42,634 nucleotides of DNA from an uncultured Phascolarctobacterium sp. (lineage in GTDB: Bacteria; Bacillota; Negativicutes; Acidaminococcales; Acidaminococcaceae). This document shows positions 7,939 to 16,663 of this stretch, in pieces. A program made the position numbers and the translations under genes. Below the pieces are notes generated by a model. It was not told where the DNA came from. It searched no databases and saw nothing but the letters and a program-made list of their open reading frames with translations. The stretch is from positions 1 to 42,634 of the forward strand of contig UQWM01000020.1 of the NCBI GenBank assembly GCA_900544795.1, given 5' to 3'. The first letter of the stretch is position 1, and each line of letters begins with the position of its first letter.

Positions 7939-7972
7939 GAAAAACCGTCCCCAAAATTTCAGGGACGGTTTT
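7939..7972 (-). terminator. ftsH terminator
   Basis: An 11-bp perfect stem (7941-7951 with 7962-7972) begins 11 bases past the ftsH stop codon; the minus strand continues with TTTTTC. It separates ftsH from birA. Confidence 0.88.
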
Positions 7973-7982
7973 AAATAACGGA

Positions 7983-9881
7983 TTATTGTTCATCGGGAGC
8001 TGCAGCAGTTTCTACGGCGTCTGTCTCTGCCACCGGCTCTGCGGCTGCAGTTTCAGCAGCAGGCTCTGCGGAAGTTTCTTCTTTTTCTAAAATCTTGCCA
8101 TATTTCATCAGCTGGTCGATTTCTTCGCCTTCCAGCGTTTCTCTTTCTATCAATGCATTGGCAATCAGATGCAGCTTATCCATATTTTCATTGAGCACGC
8201 TTTCCGTTTTCTGGTAGGCTTCGTCAATAAATTTACGAATCTCTTTGTCGATTTTAGCAGCGACTTCTTCGCTATAATCTTTATCACGTCCAATATCGCG
8301 GCCCAGGAAAACCTGATCCTGACGATGGCCGAAAGTCATAGGCCCAAGTTCGCCGCTCATACCATATTCGCAGATCATCTGGCGTGCGAGCGAGGTAGCA
8401 CGTTGTAAATCGTTACTGGCACCGCTGGATATCTCTTTTAAGACCAGAGCTTCAGCAACACGGCCGCCTAACAGCACCTTCAATTCATCCAGCATTTCAC
8501 TACGGGTAGCATAGTAACGATCTTCTTTGGGCAGACTTAAGGTGTAACCACCAGCACGGCCGCGCGGAATGATCGTAACTTTATGAACAGGATCGGTATT
8601 ATCCAACAGCATACCCACCAGGGTATGGCCGCCTTCATGGTAAGCCGTCAGACGTTTTTCTTTGTCGCTGATCACACGGCTGCGGCGCTCAGGCCCCATA
8701 ATAACGCGTTCAGCGGCTTCTTCCATCTCCGGCATTTCAATCTTGTTTTTATTCTTGCGGGCAGCCATCAAAGCCGCTTCGTTAACCAGATTGCTCAGAT
8801 CAGCGCCGGTAAAACCGGGTGTCCTGCGGGCAATAACGTCAAGCTCTACTTCCTGGCTGATGGGCTTGCCTTTAACATGCACCTTCAAAATTTCCTGACG
8901 GCCTTTGATGTCGGGGCGATCAACTACGATCTGCCTGTCAAAACGGCCCGGACGCAGCAGTGCGGGGTCAAGGATATCTGGGCGGTTGGTGGCAGCGATC
9001 ATAATAATGCCTTCATTAGCTCCGAAACCATCCATTTCAACCAGCAACTGGTTCAGTGTCTGTTCACGTTCGTCGTGTCCGCCCCCTAAACCGGCACCGC
9101 GCTGACGTCCTACAGCGTCGATCTCGTCAATAAAAACGATACAGGGCGCACTTTTCTTGGCCTGTTCAAATAAATCGCGTACACGGGACGCGCCAACACC
9201 GACAAACATTTCTACGAAGTCAGAGCCGGAAATGCTGAAGAAGGGAACACCGGCCTCACCAGCGACAGCCTTGGCCAGCAAGGTCTTACCTGTACCGGGA
9301 GGACCATACAGCAGAACGCCTTTCGGTATCTTGGCACCAAGGTCATTATATTTTTTCGGATGCTTGAGGAATTCAACGACCTCTTCTAATTCCTGCTTGG
9401 CTTCATCAGCACCGGCAACATCCTTAAAGGTGATTTTGATATTATCTTCATCATAACGGCGGGCACGGCTTTTGCCGAAATTCATTACCCGTCCGCCTCC
9501 GCCCTGGCTTTGTTGCATCAGCATAAACCAAATACCAACTATCAGCAGCATGGGCAGCAGTGAGCTTAAAATCGTCGTCCACCAGGGTGGCTGCGGCGGC
9601 AGCTCTGCTTTAATTTCAATATCACGGGCGCGCAAAGTCGGGATCAGGGTATCGTCGTTAGGAGCCACAGTCGAAAAATCTTTACCGTCTGCCAGCTTAC
9701 CGCTGATAACGTTATCAACTATCGTCACCTGCTTGACCTCGTCCTGCTGCACGTGCTTCATAAACGCACTATAAGTGATGTCTGTTTTGCTGACTGTGCT
9801 GGCTGAATAATAATCAATCATCCAGATAGCAACGATGATGATCAGCAAATAGAACGTCACGTTCTTAAAGAATCTATTCAA
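7983..9881 (-). CDS. ftsH: ATP-dependent zinc metalloprotease FtsH
   Basis: Membrane-anchored AAA+ protease that degrades misfolded membrane proteins and short-lived regulators. Two N-terminal membrane segments (about residues 6-22 and 102-121) flank a small extracytoplasmic domain. Walker A GPPGTGKT is at 193-200, Walker B IVFIDEID follows, and the zinc site HEGGH is at 415-419. The C-terminal 35 residues are a low-complexity Ala/Glu tail. I place the start at a TTG (9879-9881), giving MNRFFKNVTFYLL as in other FtsH proteins, with GGAGG nine bases upstream. A GTG at 9902 would read through that same Shine-Dalgarno. It has its own promoter and terminator. Confidence 0.97.
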   Translation of the reverse strand: MNRFFKNVTFYLLIIIVAIWMIDYYSASTVSKTDITYSAFMKHVQQDEVKQVTIVDNVISGKLADGKDFSTVAPNDDTLIPTLRARDIEIKAELPPQPPWWTTILSSLLPMLLIVGIWFMLMQQSQGGGGRVMNFGKSRARRYDEDNIKITFKDVAGADEAKQELEEVVEFLKHPKKYNDLGAKIPKGVLLYGPPGTGKTLLAKAVAGEAGVPFFSISGSDFVEMFVGVGASRVRDLFEQAKKSAPCIVFIDEIDAVGRQRGAGLGGGHDEREQTLNQLLVEMDGFGANEGIIMIAATNRPDILDPALLRPGRFDRQIVVDRPDIKGRQEILKVHVKGKPISQEVELDVIARRTPGFTGADLSNLVNEAALMAARKNKNKIEMPEMEEAAERVIMGPERRSRVISDKEKRLTAYHEGGHTLVGMLLDNTDPVHKVTIIPRGRAGGYTLSLPKEDRYYATRSEMLDELKVLLGGRVAEALVLKEISSGASNDLQRATSLARQMICEYGMSGELGPMTFGHRQDQVFLGRDIGRDKDYSEEVAAKIDKEIRKFIDEAYQKTESVLNENMDKLHLIANALIERETLEGEEIDQLMKYGKILEKEETSAEPAAETAAAEPVAETDAVETAAAPDEQ

Positions 9882-9940
9882 GGAATTTACTCCTCCTTCC
9901 ACTGCGATCGTCTACCAATTTCTAGTAACGTCATTTTTTT

Positions 9941-9969
9941 ATTATAATATAGATGCGGAAATTCCACAA
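9941..9969 (-). promoter_or_regulatory. ftsH promoter
   Basis: Minus-strand TTGTGG (9964-9969) and a perfect TATAAT (9941-9946) with a 17-base spacer, about 60 bases upstream of the ftsH start. Confidence 0.78.
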
Positions 9970-9985
9970 CCATTAGTATACAAAA

Positions 9986-10534
9986 TCATGCACGGGCATA
10001 GACACACGGTTTTAAAACGCCTATATAGGGCAGATTACGGTAGCCGCCAGCATAATCTAACCCGTAACCGACCACGAACTCGTCAGGAATGCAGAAACCC
10101 ACGTAATCGGCACTTTTGCCATTGACACGACGGTCAGCCTTGTCGCACAGCACCGCAGTCTTGATAGACGCGGGCTTGTGTCCCTGCAGCATACAGCAAA
10201 CAGCTTCCAGCGTCAGCCCAGTATCGATAATGTCATCCACCAGGATCACATGCCGTCCTGCCAAATTCTCCGCAACGTCAAGCTTTACGCTGACATTGCC
10301 GCAGCTGTTAGTGCTGTTGCCATAAGAGGATGCTACCATAAAGTCGATGCGTACCGGCATCTCCATTGCCAAAGTCAGATCAGTAGCAAAATAGACGGCG
10401 CCTTTGAGCAGCGCTATCACTACTACGTCCTTACCTGCGTAATCTTTTTTCAGCTGGATGCCAAGCTCAGCCACCCGCGCCTGTATTTCAGCTTCTGTCA
10501 GCAACACCTTACTGATATCTTCATGCATATCCAC
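9986..10534 (-). CDS. hpt: Hypoxanthine phosphoribosyltransferase
   Basis: Salvages hypoxanthine or guanine with PRPP to IMP or GMP. The 182 residues match the family. The PRPP-binding loop VILVDDIIDTGLTL is at about 96-109, and the GSS/YG flexible-loop region VASSYGNSTNS at 68-78. The C-terminal purine-contact segment CIPDEFVVGYGLDYAGGYRNLPYIG is complete. Translation probably starts at GTG 10534, with AGGAG ten bases upstream; ATG at 10528 is an alternative. It follows tilS by 19 bases. The tilS-hpt-ftsH order is highly conserved in Firmicutes; in B. subtilis TilS and HprT also interact at the ftsH promoter. Confidence 0.96.
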   Translation of the reverse strand: MDMHEDISKVLLTEAEIQARVAELGIQLKKDYAGKDVVVIALLKGAVYFATDLTLAMEMPVRIDFMVASSYGNSTNSCGNVSVKLDVAENLAGRHVILVDDIIDTGLTLEAVCCMLQGHKPASIKTAVLCDKADRRVNGKSADYVGFCIPDEFVVGYGLDYAGGYRNLPYIGVLKPCVYARA

Positions 10535-10553
10535 TGCCAGTCATCTCCTAGAC

Positions 10554-11948
10554 TTATAAATTTAGTTCCAACGTCAGCCATTCTGCCTCGCCGCACTGCT
10601 CGTGCCAACCGGCAGGCCTGCCGCCCAGCAGCCATAAAACCTGCTGCCCGCAGACAGCCAGAAGCTGTTTATCTCGAGCTTCAGTAGCGATTTTTTGATC
10701 GTTGAAATATTTTTTTAATTTTTTACTGCCACCTGAATCCAGCGGGAAGAACCTGTCGCCGTCCTGCCTGTAGCGCAGTTCCAGCGTCGCTGCCTTTAGC
10801 AGCCGCCAGGGATAGACCGCCTGAGCATGCGGTTTAGTTTCGCTGCGCACATAGGCCAGCGTCAGCTCGCCGCAGGGCAGTGGCAGTTTTATACGCCCAG
10901 CTGCTTGCAGTTCGGCCAGATCAACACTACAACTGTAAGGTACAGCAGCAGGCTCGTCTGCTGGCAGCGTCGCTGCCAGCAGCAATGTACCATAACTGTA
11001 GGCCGCATAAGTGTTACCTGGCAGCATCAGTTTTTTATTACTGCTGCCACGACGCACCAGTTCCAGTATCTGCTGCGTAAGTTCATATGTCAACAGCCCG
11101 GCTGTTTCCAGTCGCTGCCACATCTTTCTGACGACCCTTGCCGCCAGTGCCGGCGGCAAAGCCAGCAGCCAGACAGCTTTACAGCTATAGGCACCGTTAC
11201 AAGCCTGTACTCCGTCAACAAAATTCTGTTCTGCCAGCAATTCCAGGCAGTCTGCGTCCTCGGCTAACACCGCTGCCGTCCGCGCCAGCCCACCCCTGAT
11301 ATTGGGATTAAACTCGCGCTCCAGTAGCGGCAGCAACAGATGCCGCACTTTATTTCTTGTAAAATACAAATCCTCGTTGCTACTGTCGCTGCGATAAGCA
11401 AGCCCACGCAGCTGGCAGTACTGCTCCAGCTCCTGACGGCTCAACTCTAAAAACGGCCTCAGCAAACAACCTTTAACAGTGCGCATGGCGCTCAACCCGC
11501 TGCTGCCGCTGCCGCGCACAAGGTGCAGCAGTACTGTTTCGGCTTGATCGTCGCGATGGTGACCTGTCACTAAAAAATCCGCCTGCTGCTCGCGTGCGCA
11601 TTGCAGCAATGCTTGATAGCGCAGCTTTCTGGCGGCGTCTTCCAGTGAAAGCCCGTTGCTGGCGGCAAACTTTTTAACCTCGACCCGTACTACCTTGCAG
11701 TCGACCTGCCTTGCTTCACAAAAAGCCGCCACAAAATCAGCATCAGCTAAAGCTTCCGCTCCGCGCAGCCCATGCTCTACATGGCAAACGGTAAGCCGGT
11801 AACCCGCCTCTTCCCTCAGCTGCAGCAAGGCGTCGGCTAACGCCAGCGAATCGGCACCGCCACTGCAGGCAACAACTACCCTGCTGCCCACAGGCAGATA
11901 TTTTTTTATTTGTTGGCGTACCTTCGTGATTTGCCTGTGTTCTCTCAT
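10554..11948 (-). CDS. tilS: tRNA(Ile)-lysidine synthetase
   Basis: Converts C34 of the tRNA-Ile CAU anticodon to lysidine so that it reads AUA; essential in most bacteria. The 464 residues are a typical long form. The PP-loop ATP motif SGGADS is at 29-34. The N-terminal catalytic domain (to about 220) contains GHHRDDQAETVLLHLVRGSG, including the substrate-binding residues. The C-terminal TilS domain shows RYRQDGDRF and GGSKKLKKYFNDQKI. Leu/Ala/Gln content is high compared with neighbours. The Shine-Dalgarno GGTGGAG lies very close to the ATG. The S1-protein terminator (11969-12002) ends only 21 bases upstream, leaving little room for a separate promoter. Confidence 0.96.
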   Translation of the reverse strand: MREHRQITKVRQQIKKYLPVGSRVVVACSGGADSLALADALLQLREEAGYRLTVCHVEHGLRGAEALADADFVAAFCEARQVDCKVVRVEVKKFAASNGLSLEDAARKLRYQALLQCAREQQADFLVTGHHRDDQAETVLLHLVRGSGSSGLSAMRTVKGCLLRPFLELSRQELEQYCQLRGLAYRSDSSNEDLYFTRNKVRHLLLPLLEREFNPNIRGGLARTAAVLAEDADCLELLAEQNFVDGVQACNGAYSCKAVWLLALPPALAARVVRKMWQRLETAGLLTYELTQQILELVRRGSSNKKLMLPGNTYAAYSYGTLLLAATLPADEPAAVPYSCSVDLAELQAAGRIKLPLPCGELTLAYVRSETKPHAQAVYPWRLLKAATLELRYRQDGDRFFPLDSGGSKKLKKYFNDQKIATEARDKQLLAVCGQQVLWLLGGRPAGWHEQCGEAEWLTLELNL

Positions 11949-11968
11949 CGCTCCACCTGTTCAAAACA

Positions 11969-12002
11969 TAAAGAAAAGGCACCTCTGCAGGAAGTGCCTT
12001 TT
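11969..12002 (-). terminator. Terminator between the S1 protein and tilS
   Basis: A 9-bp stem (11974-11982 with 11994-12002) follows the S1-gene stop codon; the minus strand continues with TTCTTT. The stem itself carries A and T runs at both ends. Confidence 0.75.
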
Positions 12003-12007
12003 TGACA

Positions 12008-12430
12008 TTATCTGTCGCGACTGGCGCCACGGCCGCCACGTTTAGACTCCGTATTGCGTTTCAAATCCAGTAATCTGTCATCGCTGTCTTTTAAAAAGCG
12101 CGATATTTTATCTTCAAAGGTAACGACTGGTGCTACCTTCGGTGCACGACGCTCCTGATTGACCGGTCGCTGCGGCTTGGGAGGTGCCGGAGGCGGCGGG
12201 GTCAACTGCTTGATAGACAAGCCGATCTTGCCGCGTTCGTCGATAGACAGAACTTTGACTTTGACCTTATCTTTTTCCTTTAAAAAATCATGTACATCTT
12301 TTACATATACATTGGAGACTTCGGAAATGTGTATAAGACCAACTTTTCCTTCAGGCAACTGCACAAACGCTCCAAAATTTGTGATACCTGTAACTTCACC
12401 TTCAACGATTGCACCAACTTCGAGTGACAT
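12008..12430 (-). CDS. yabR: S1-domain RNA-binding protein (YabR/GSP13 type)
   Basis: A 140-residue protein with one S1 domain at about residues 3-72 (GAIVEGEVTGITNFGAFVQL, and the RGKIGLSIKQL end). It is followed by a Pro-rich linker and a basic Arg-rich tail, as in the general-stress/ribosome-associated proteins YabR and YugI. It probably binds RNA or ribosomes; the exact role is not established. Position between divIC and tilS matches B. subtilis yabR, although spoIIE, which usually follows there, is absent. It has its own near-consensus promoter at 12471-12500 and is closed by a hairpin before tilS. The Shine-Dalgarno AGGGGG is twelve bases from the ATG. Confidence 0.88.
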   Translation of the reverse strand: MSLEVGAIVEGEVTGITNFGAFVQLPEGKVGLIHISEVSNVYVKDVHDFLKEKDKVKVKVLSIDERGKIGLSIKQLTPPPPAPPKPQRPVNQERRAPKVAPVVTFEDKISRFLKDSDDRLLDLKRNTESKRGGRGASRDR

Positions 12431-12470
12431 AAAGCGGATAATCCCCCTTAAAAAATCTTTATACGTAGAT

Positions 12471-12500
12471 ATTATACCCTTCTTTTAAAAACAGTGTCAA
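12471..12500 (-). promoter_or_regulatory. Promoter of the S1-protein gene
   Basis: Perfect TTGACA (12495-12500) and TATAAT (12471-12476) on the minus strand, spacer 18 bases, located between the divIC terminator and the S1 gene. Confidence 0.85.
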
Positions 12501-12527
12501 CTGCCTTGAGCAAATATCTGCGAAAAC

Positions 12528-12575
12528 CTAAAAAATAACAGATGCTGCCAACATTTTTTGCCGCTGCATCTGCTA
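12528..12575 (-). terminator. divIC terminator
   Basis: A 9-bp stem with one G-T wobble (12537-12545 with 12566-12574), extendable past a mismatch, overlaps the divIC stop codon. It is followed on the minus strand by TTATTTTTT. Confidence 0.85.
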
Positions 12576-12923
12576 TTTTTTCTTTTCCGCTGCGCCGGGT
12601 TCCTGATCGGCCTGTTTTTTTTGCTTGTCCTGTTCATCGACTATAAAAAGCGGCACTTCGTTCTTACCTACCATATTATGGTCTTCCCGAGCCAGTTTTT
12701 CGATATATTTAAGATCATCCAGTCGCTTGCGTTCAGCTTCCAGCTCGTCCTGGACCTTTTTTAACTCGTCCACTCGCTGCTGCGTCGCCGACATTTCCTT
12801 GTTGATCTGGTAGATTTTATACTCCTGCCTGCCTAACACACCCAGGCAGACGATCAATAAGATGATCAGCACCCACAAAAAATCATTGGCGCCACGGCGC
12901 TTTTTTTTTCGTACTTCGGCCAT
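12573..12923 (-). CDS. divIC: Septum formation initiator family protein DivIC/FtsB
   Basis: Small bitopic division protein that links FtsL and DivIB/FtsQ in the divisome. It has 116 residues from the start at 12923. A short basic cytoplasmic head (KKKRR) precedes one membrane segment (about residues 16-32), then a coiled coil rich in Glu/Lys/Leu (about 37-85) outside the cell. The last third is charged and low-complexity, ending EPGAAEKKK. AAAGGAG lies seven bases before ATG 12923; an upstream in-frame ATG at 12947 has no such signal. HU precedes and the S1 protein follows, the conserved position for divIC. Confidence 0.88.
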   Translation of the reverse strand: MAEVRKKKRRGANDFLWVLIILLIVCLGVLGRQEYKIYQINKEMSATQQRVDELKKVQDELEAERKRLDDLKYIEKLAREDHNMVGKNEVPLFIVDEQDKQKKQADQEPGAAEKKK

Positions 12924-12953
12924 AAGCGAACTCCTTTCGAGCCCCATTTAGAC

Positions 12954-12981
12954 AAAAATACCGGGCTTCCACGGCCCGGCA
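12954..12981 (-). terminator. hup terminator
   Basis: An 8-bp GC-rich stem (12959-12966 with 12974-12981) followed on the minus strand by TTTTTG. It ends about 30 bases before the divIC start codon. Confidence 0.85.
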
Positions 12982-12997
12982 TTCTTGAAAACCAAGA

Positions 12998-13297
12998 TTA
13001 TTTTTTGTGTTTTTTTGCAGGAGCAGCGTTAACAGCGTCTTTGAAAGCTTTACCAGCTTTGAAAGCGGGAACGGTTGCTGCCGGGATTTTGATAGGTTCG
13101 TTGGTACGAGGGTTTTTGCCAGTACGAGCATTACGGGTACGAGCTTCAAAAGTACCGAACCCAATCAATTGTACTTTGCCTTTTTTAGCTACTTCGCCTT
13201 TTACGGTTTCGAGTAAAGCAGCAACTGCTTTCTCTACGTCTTTTTTGGTGAGGCCAGCTTTTTCTGCTACTGCAGCAATAAGTTCAGTTTTGTTCAC
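12998..13297 (-). CDS. hup: HU family DNA-binding protein
   Basis: Histone-like dimer that bends and compacts DNA. The 99 residues include the HU fold: the helical body MNKTELIAAVAEKAGLTKKDVEKA and the signature GFGTFEARTRNARTGKNP containing the DNA-binding arm, with the usual Pro at the arm tip. A Lys-rich tail (APAKKHKK) extends about nine residues beyond the ordinary 90-residue HU. Translation starts at GTG, with AGGGGG seven bases upstream. In related Firmicutes an HU gene sits at this point between mazG and rqcP/yabO; here rqcP is gone and divIC follows directly. Confidence 0.97.
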   Translation of the reverse strand: MNKTELIAAVAEKAGLTKKDVEKAVAALLETVKGEVAKKGKVQLIGFGTFEARTRNARTGKNPRTNEPIKIPAATVPAFKAGKAFKDAVNAAPAKKHKK

Positions 13298-13477
13298 AAT
13301 AAATCCCCCTTAAATTTTGTATGCGTCAGTTTAAGCGAAACCCGCTTAAACACAACGGCAAAGGTTGTTCACTAAAAGTCTAATTCGCTATCAAAAGCGA
13401 TATTCCTGCTAACTTTTTATCTTTTTTCATGTTTTTTTTATTTTTTTCTAAAAATTTGTGTAAAAAAAGATTTTTTC
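13298..13477. other. AT-rich hup leader with inverted repeats
   Basis: About 180 bases without a gene upstream of hup. A perfect 9-bp inverted repeat, GTTTAAGCG (13329-13337) with CGCTTAAAC (13343-13351), lies about 35 bases before the GTG. A shorter one (TCGCT/AGCGA) lies near 13385-13400. Long A and T runs fill 13420-13470. No convincing -35/-10 pair stands out. No clear terminator follows mazG beyond these A/T runs. Confidence 0.5.
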
Positions 13478-15028
13478 CTATCTATTACGCTCAAAATCCT
13501 TGGCCTGATCCCAAAAAGCGTCTAATTCAGCCAGCGAAAAATCCTGCCAGGATTTGCCTTTAGCAGCGCGAACTTTTTTCTCTACAAAAGCAAATCTTTT
13601 GATAAAACGATTATTGGCCATATTCAAAGCAACTTCGGGTTCCAGGCCAAGATGCTTGGCGTAACCTGCCAGAATAAACAGCAGATCACCCAGCTCGTGT
13701 TCTATTTCCTTCAGCCTGCCGCCTGCAACTGCTTCTTCCAGCTCCTGCAGCTCTTCCTGCACTTTTTCCCAAACGCCTGTGTTATCAGGCCAGTCGAAGC
13801 CGACCTTGGCAGCCTTGCCATGCAGCTTGTAAGCGCGCATCAGTGCCGGCAAGCCCGGTGAAACTCCATCTAAGGCATGGGTGCGTTCCTTTTTTTCTTC
13901 CAGCTTGATAGCATCCCAGTTTTTAAGAACTGTATCGCTGTCGTCTGCCTTAACCGAGCCAAAAACATGGGGATGGCGGCGGATCAGCTTTTCTGTCACC
14001 TCGTCCACTACATCCTGCAGATAGAACCACTTGGCCTCGCCTGCCATTTGCGCGTGGAACACCACCTGCATCAGCACATCTCCTAATTCTTCCTGCATTC
14101 CTGCCACATCGTGGTTATCAATAGCTTCCAGAAGCTCGTAGACCTCTTCCACCAGATTATGGCGGATACTGCTGTGGGTCTGTTCCCTGTCCCAGGGGCA
14201 GCCACCCGGATCACGCAGTTTTTTCATCACGTCTACCAGTGGCATGATATCAGTTTCGTACAGACAATCGTCTTCATCGTCATAATAATCATCTTCGTCA
14301 AACTCAAAACTGGGCGGTTCAGACGCCAATTTATTCACCGCCTCAAACACTGTCTGCTCCTGCGCCGGAATAAAAACGCTGGTCAGATGGTCGATCTGCG
14401 GCTGGCGATCCAGCTCATACAGTTTAATCGGCTGACATTTCTCATCGGGCAGGCCTAAATTACGCATGAAATACAACTGCGCTTCATCGCCTAAAACTTC
14501 CATTAAATTGAGCTTGACGTCTGACGCTACCAACTGGCTGTAAACCTGAGTGATCATCAGCGGGTACTTGCCTGCGTCAGTCAGCGCTTCAAAATCATGG
14601 GCGTCTACAATACGCAGACCGGCGATAGGATCAATACCCAATTTGACATAAGCCAGGTCCAAAAAGCTCATGGACGGCAAAATCTGCAGTGGTATTCCCG
14701 CCGCTTTCGCCTGCTCACGCAGCATCATTACAGTACGCTCGGCTACCAGAGGGCTGCCTGGCACCGCATAGACGATCGCCTTAGCTGCAGCCTCCTGCAA
14801 AACCAACGCCACCACTTTATGGTATACCTCGTCAAAAGACGCGCCCGTTTCATAAAAATCATCGCAGGCAGTAAACTCTATCCCGGCACGTTCCAACTCG
14901 CTGACGCTGGGATGTACTGCCGTACGCAAAATAACCTTCTCGCCGTTTTTTAAAACGTCCAATGTTTCTACCGACAAATGTCCCGCACTTCCCGGCCCCA
15001 AACCAACAACAGTGATTCCTGTTTTCAT
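13478..15028 (-). CDS. mazG: Fused tetrapyrrole methylase-like / MazG nucleotide pyrophosphohydrolase (YabN)
   Basis: A 516-residue fusion. Residues 1-225 form a SAM-dependent methyltransferase fold of the tetrapyrrole-methylase family (VVGLGPGSAGHLS near the start, YAVPGSPLVAERTV at 87-100). Residues 262-516 hold MazG modules, which hydrolyse NTPs to NMPs and remove aberrant nucleotides: CPWDREQTHSSIRHNLVEEVYELLEA and EELGDVLMQVVFHA carry the metal-binding Glu/Asp residues, and a second EELQELEEAV...HELGDLLF set follows. A very acidic linker (about 242-260, mostly Asp/Glu/Tyr) joins the halves. It is cotranscribed with the flippase gene 13 bases upstream. The methylase half has no proven substrate. 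Confidence 0.95.
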   Translation of the reverse strand: MKTGITVVGLGPGSAGHLSVETLDVLKNGEKVILRTAVHPSVSELERAGIEFTACDDFYETGASFDEVYHKVVALVLQEAAAKAIVYAVPGSPLVAERTVMMLREQAKAAGIPLQILPSMSFLDLAYVKLGIDPIAGLRIVDAHDFEALTDAGKYPLMITQVYSQLVASDVKLNLMEVLGDEAQLYFMRNLGLPDEKCQPIKLYELDRQPQIDHLTSVFIPAQEQTVFEAVNKLASEPPSFEFDEDDYYDDEDDCLYETDIMPLVDVMKKLRDPGGCPWDREQTHSSIRHNLVEEVYELLEAIDNHDVAGMQEELGDVLMQVVFHAQMAGEAKWFYLQDVVDEVTEKLIRRHPHVFGSVKADDSDTVLKNWDAIKLEEKKERTHALDGVSPGLPALMRAYKLHGKAAKVGFDWPDNTGVWEKVQEELQELEEAVAGGRLKEIEHELGDLLFILAGYAKHLGLEPEVALNMANNRFIKRFAFVEKKVRAAKGKSWQDFSLAELDAFWDQAKDFERNR

Positions 15029-15041
15029 ACTGCACCTTCCT

Positions 15042-16601
15042 TTACTTAAATCGGGACCCGATCACAGGTATTCTGCTCAATTCATTTTTACCGATCGTCC
15101 CACTTGCCATCAATGCCAGTAAATAAACGATGCCAGCTGCGAAAATCGTGACTGTCGTCGCCAAGGTATTGCCCCAATAAACTACTAAATAACCATGCAA
15201 AAGGTTACTGACTAAAGCCATGGCCACGGCTGCCAGCAAAATTTTGCACAGCGCAGCCACTTGAAAAGTTATACCGCTGCGTACTAAAAAGAAAATATTT
15301 AATGCCGCCGCCAAACCAAAATTGATGTTTGACGCCCAGGCGGCACCGATTATATTAAACGGCAAAGCCGTCAAATACCAAACTGCGACCGCTTTCACAG
15401 CGGCACTGATGAGCATGTTCCACATGGGGATCACGGTCTGCCCCAGGCCCTGCAGCATCCCCGTGGTTATTTGATGAATGCCCAGCAGGCAGATAGACGG
15501 AGATAAATACCTGATCGCCCCGCCTGCCAGCGCCGTACCATACAAAAGCTGGGAAATTGGCTGAGCCAGTGCCCATAATCCTGCCGCTGCAGGAAAGGTC
15601 AACAGGCAGCACAGCTTCATAGCAGTATTAGTCTTTTGGCTGATGCTCTCTCTGTCGCCTAAAGTAAAGGCTTCGGAAACTGCCGGCACCAGACTGGCCG
15701 CCAGCGATAAGGTCGGTATAGTCGCCATCATGATCAGCGGCATACCCATTCCTGTCAAATAACCAAACAGGGTAGTCGCCTCTTCTACTGAAAAGCCCGA
15801 TTCCACCAAACGATTCGGCACCAGCAGCATATCAATACTGCTGGTAACGGGTACCATAATATTAGCGCAGGAAACAGGCAGAGCCAACAACACCAGCCGC
15901 TTTGCTATCTGCCATACACTGTCGGCAGTTTCCGGCTGCTGCCTGCTGATCTCACGCTGCCAGTGCATTTTCTTCTTCCAATAGAAGAAGCTTAAAACAA
16001 TCAATCCGGTTATGGAGCCGGGCACAGCGCCGAACGCCGCGCCGGCAGCCGCATATTCCAAACCCTGCGGCAGCAGGTAATAAGCCAGCACTACCATGGT
16101 CACAACCCGCACAAACTGCTCCAATATCTGCGAAACAGCCGGAGGCGTCATCATCTGATAGCCTTGAAAATAGCCACGGAAGCTGGCCAGGATCGTCGCA
16201 AAAAAAACTGCCGGTGTAAGTGCCACCAAGCCGTAATAAGCACGGGGATCTCGTACCAGGCCGCTGTCAACCAGCCATCCTGCCGCAAAATACAGTCCCG
16301 ATGCGAAAACCAGCCCCGTTACCGCCATCAATCCAAGCGAAACCCTGAATATCCTACTGGCACTGGCGAAATCGCCCTTAGCCACCTTTTCGGCAACGAT
16401 GATGGAAATAGCAATAGGGATACCGGCCGAAGATATGGAAAGCATTAAAAGATAGACCGGGTACGCCATCTGATACAGCCCGATGCCTTCGCCGCCAAGC
16501 AGCCTGGATAACAGTATTCTGTTGACCGAGCCGATGATTTTCACCATCAGTCCCGCCAGCGTCAAAATCATGGCGCCGCGTAAAAACTTATCCTTGGTCA
16601 T
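15042..16601 (-). CDS. MOP-superfamily flippase (SpoVB/YabM/MurJ-like)
   Basis: Integral membrane protein of 519 residues with about 14 hydrophobic segments, typical of polysaccharide- or lipid-linked-precursor flippases. The N-terminus (FLRGAMILTLAGLMVKIIGSVNRI, then GGEGIGLYQMAYPVYLL) matches the SpoVB/YabM group. Its position between mfd and mazG is that of B. subtilis yabM. Since no sporulation genes remain in this block, a role with lipid-linked cell-envelope precursors in growing cells is more likely than spore cortex synthesis. The start at 16601 has AAGGG eight bases upstream; a longer reading from 16643 adds only a basic non-conserved lead. It has a promoter at 16633-16661. Confidence 0.88.
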   Translation of the reverse strand: MTKDKFLRGAMILTLAGLMVKIIGSVNRILLSRLLGGEGIGLYQMAYPVYLLMLSISSAGIPIAISIIVAEKVAKGDFASASRIFRVSLGLMAVTGLVFASGLYFAAGWLVDSGLVRDPRAYYGLVALTPAVFFATILASFRGYFQGYQMMTPPAVSQILEQFVRVVTMVVLAYYLLPQGLEYAAAGAAFGAVPGSITGLIVLSFFYWKKKMHWQREISRQQPETADSVWQIAKRLVLLALPVSCANIMVPVTSSIDMLLVPNRLVESGFSVEEATTLFGYLTGMGMPLIMMATIPTLSLAASLVPAVSEAFTLGDRESISQKTNTAMKLCCLLTFPAAAGLWALAQPISQLLYGTALAGGAIRYLSPSICLLGIHQITTGMLQGLGQTVIPMWNMLISAAVKAVAVWYLTALPFNIIGAAWASNINFGLAAALNIFFLVRSGITFQVAALCKILLAAVAMALVSNLLHGYLVVYWGNTLATTVTIFAAGIVYLLALMASGTIGKNELSRIPVIGSRFK

Positions 16602-16632
16602 ACCCTTGTCCCTTCCTCGTTTTCTCCATTTA

Positions 16633-16661
16633 ATTATAATCAACTTTAATGTTGCTGTATA
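16633..16661 (-). promoter_or_regulatory. Promoter of flippase-mazG
   Basis: Minus-strand TATACA (16656-16661) and perfect TATAAT (16633-16638), spacer 17, in the 62-base gap after mfd. Confidence 0.65.
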
Positions 16662-16663
16662 GC

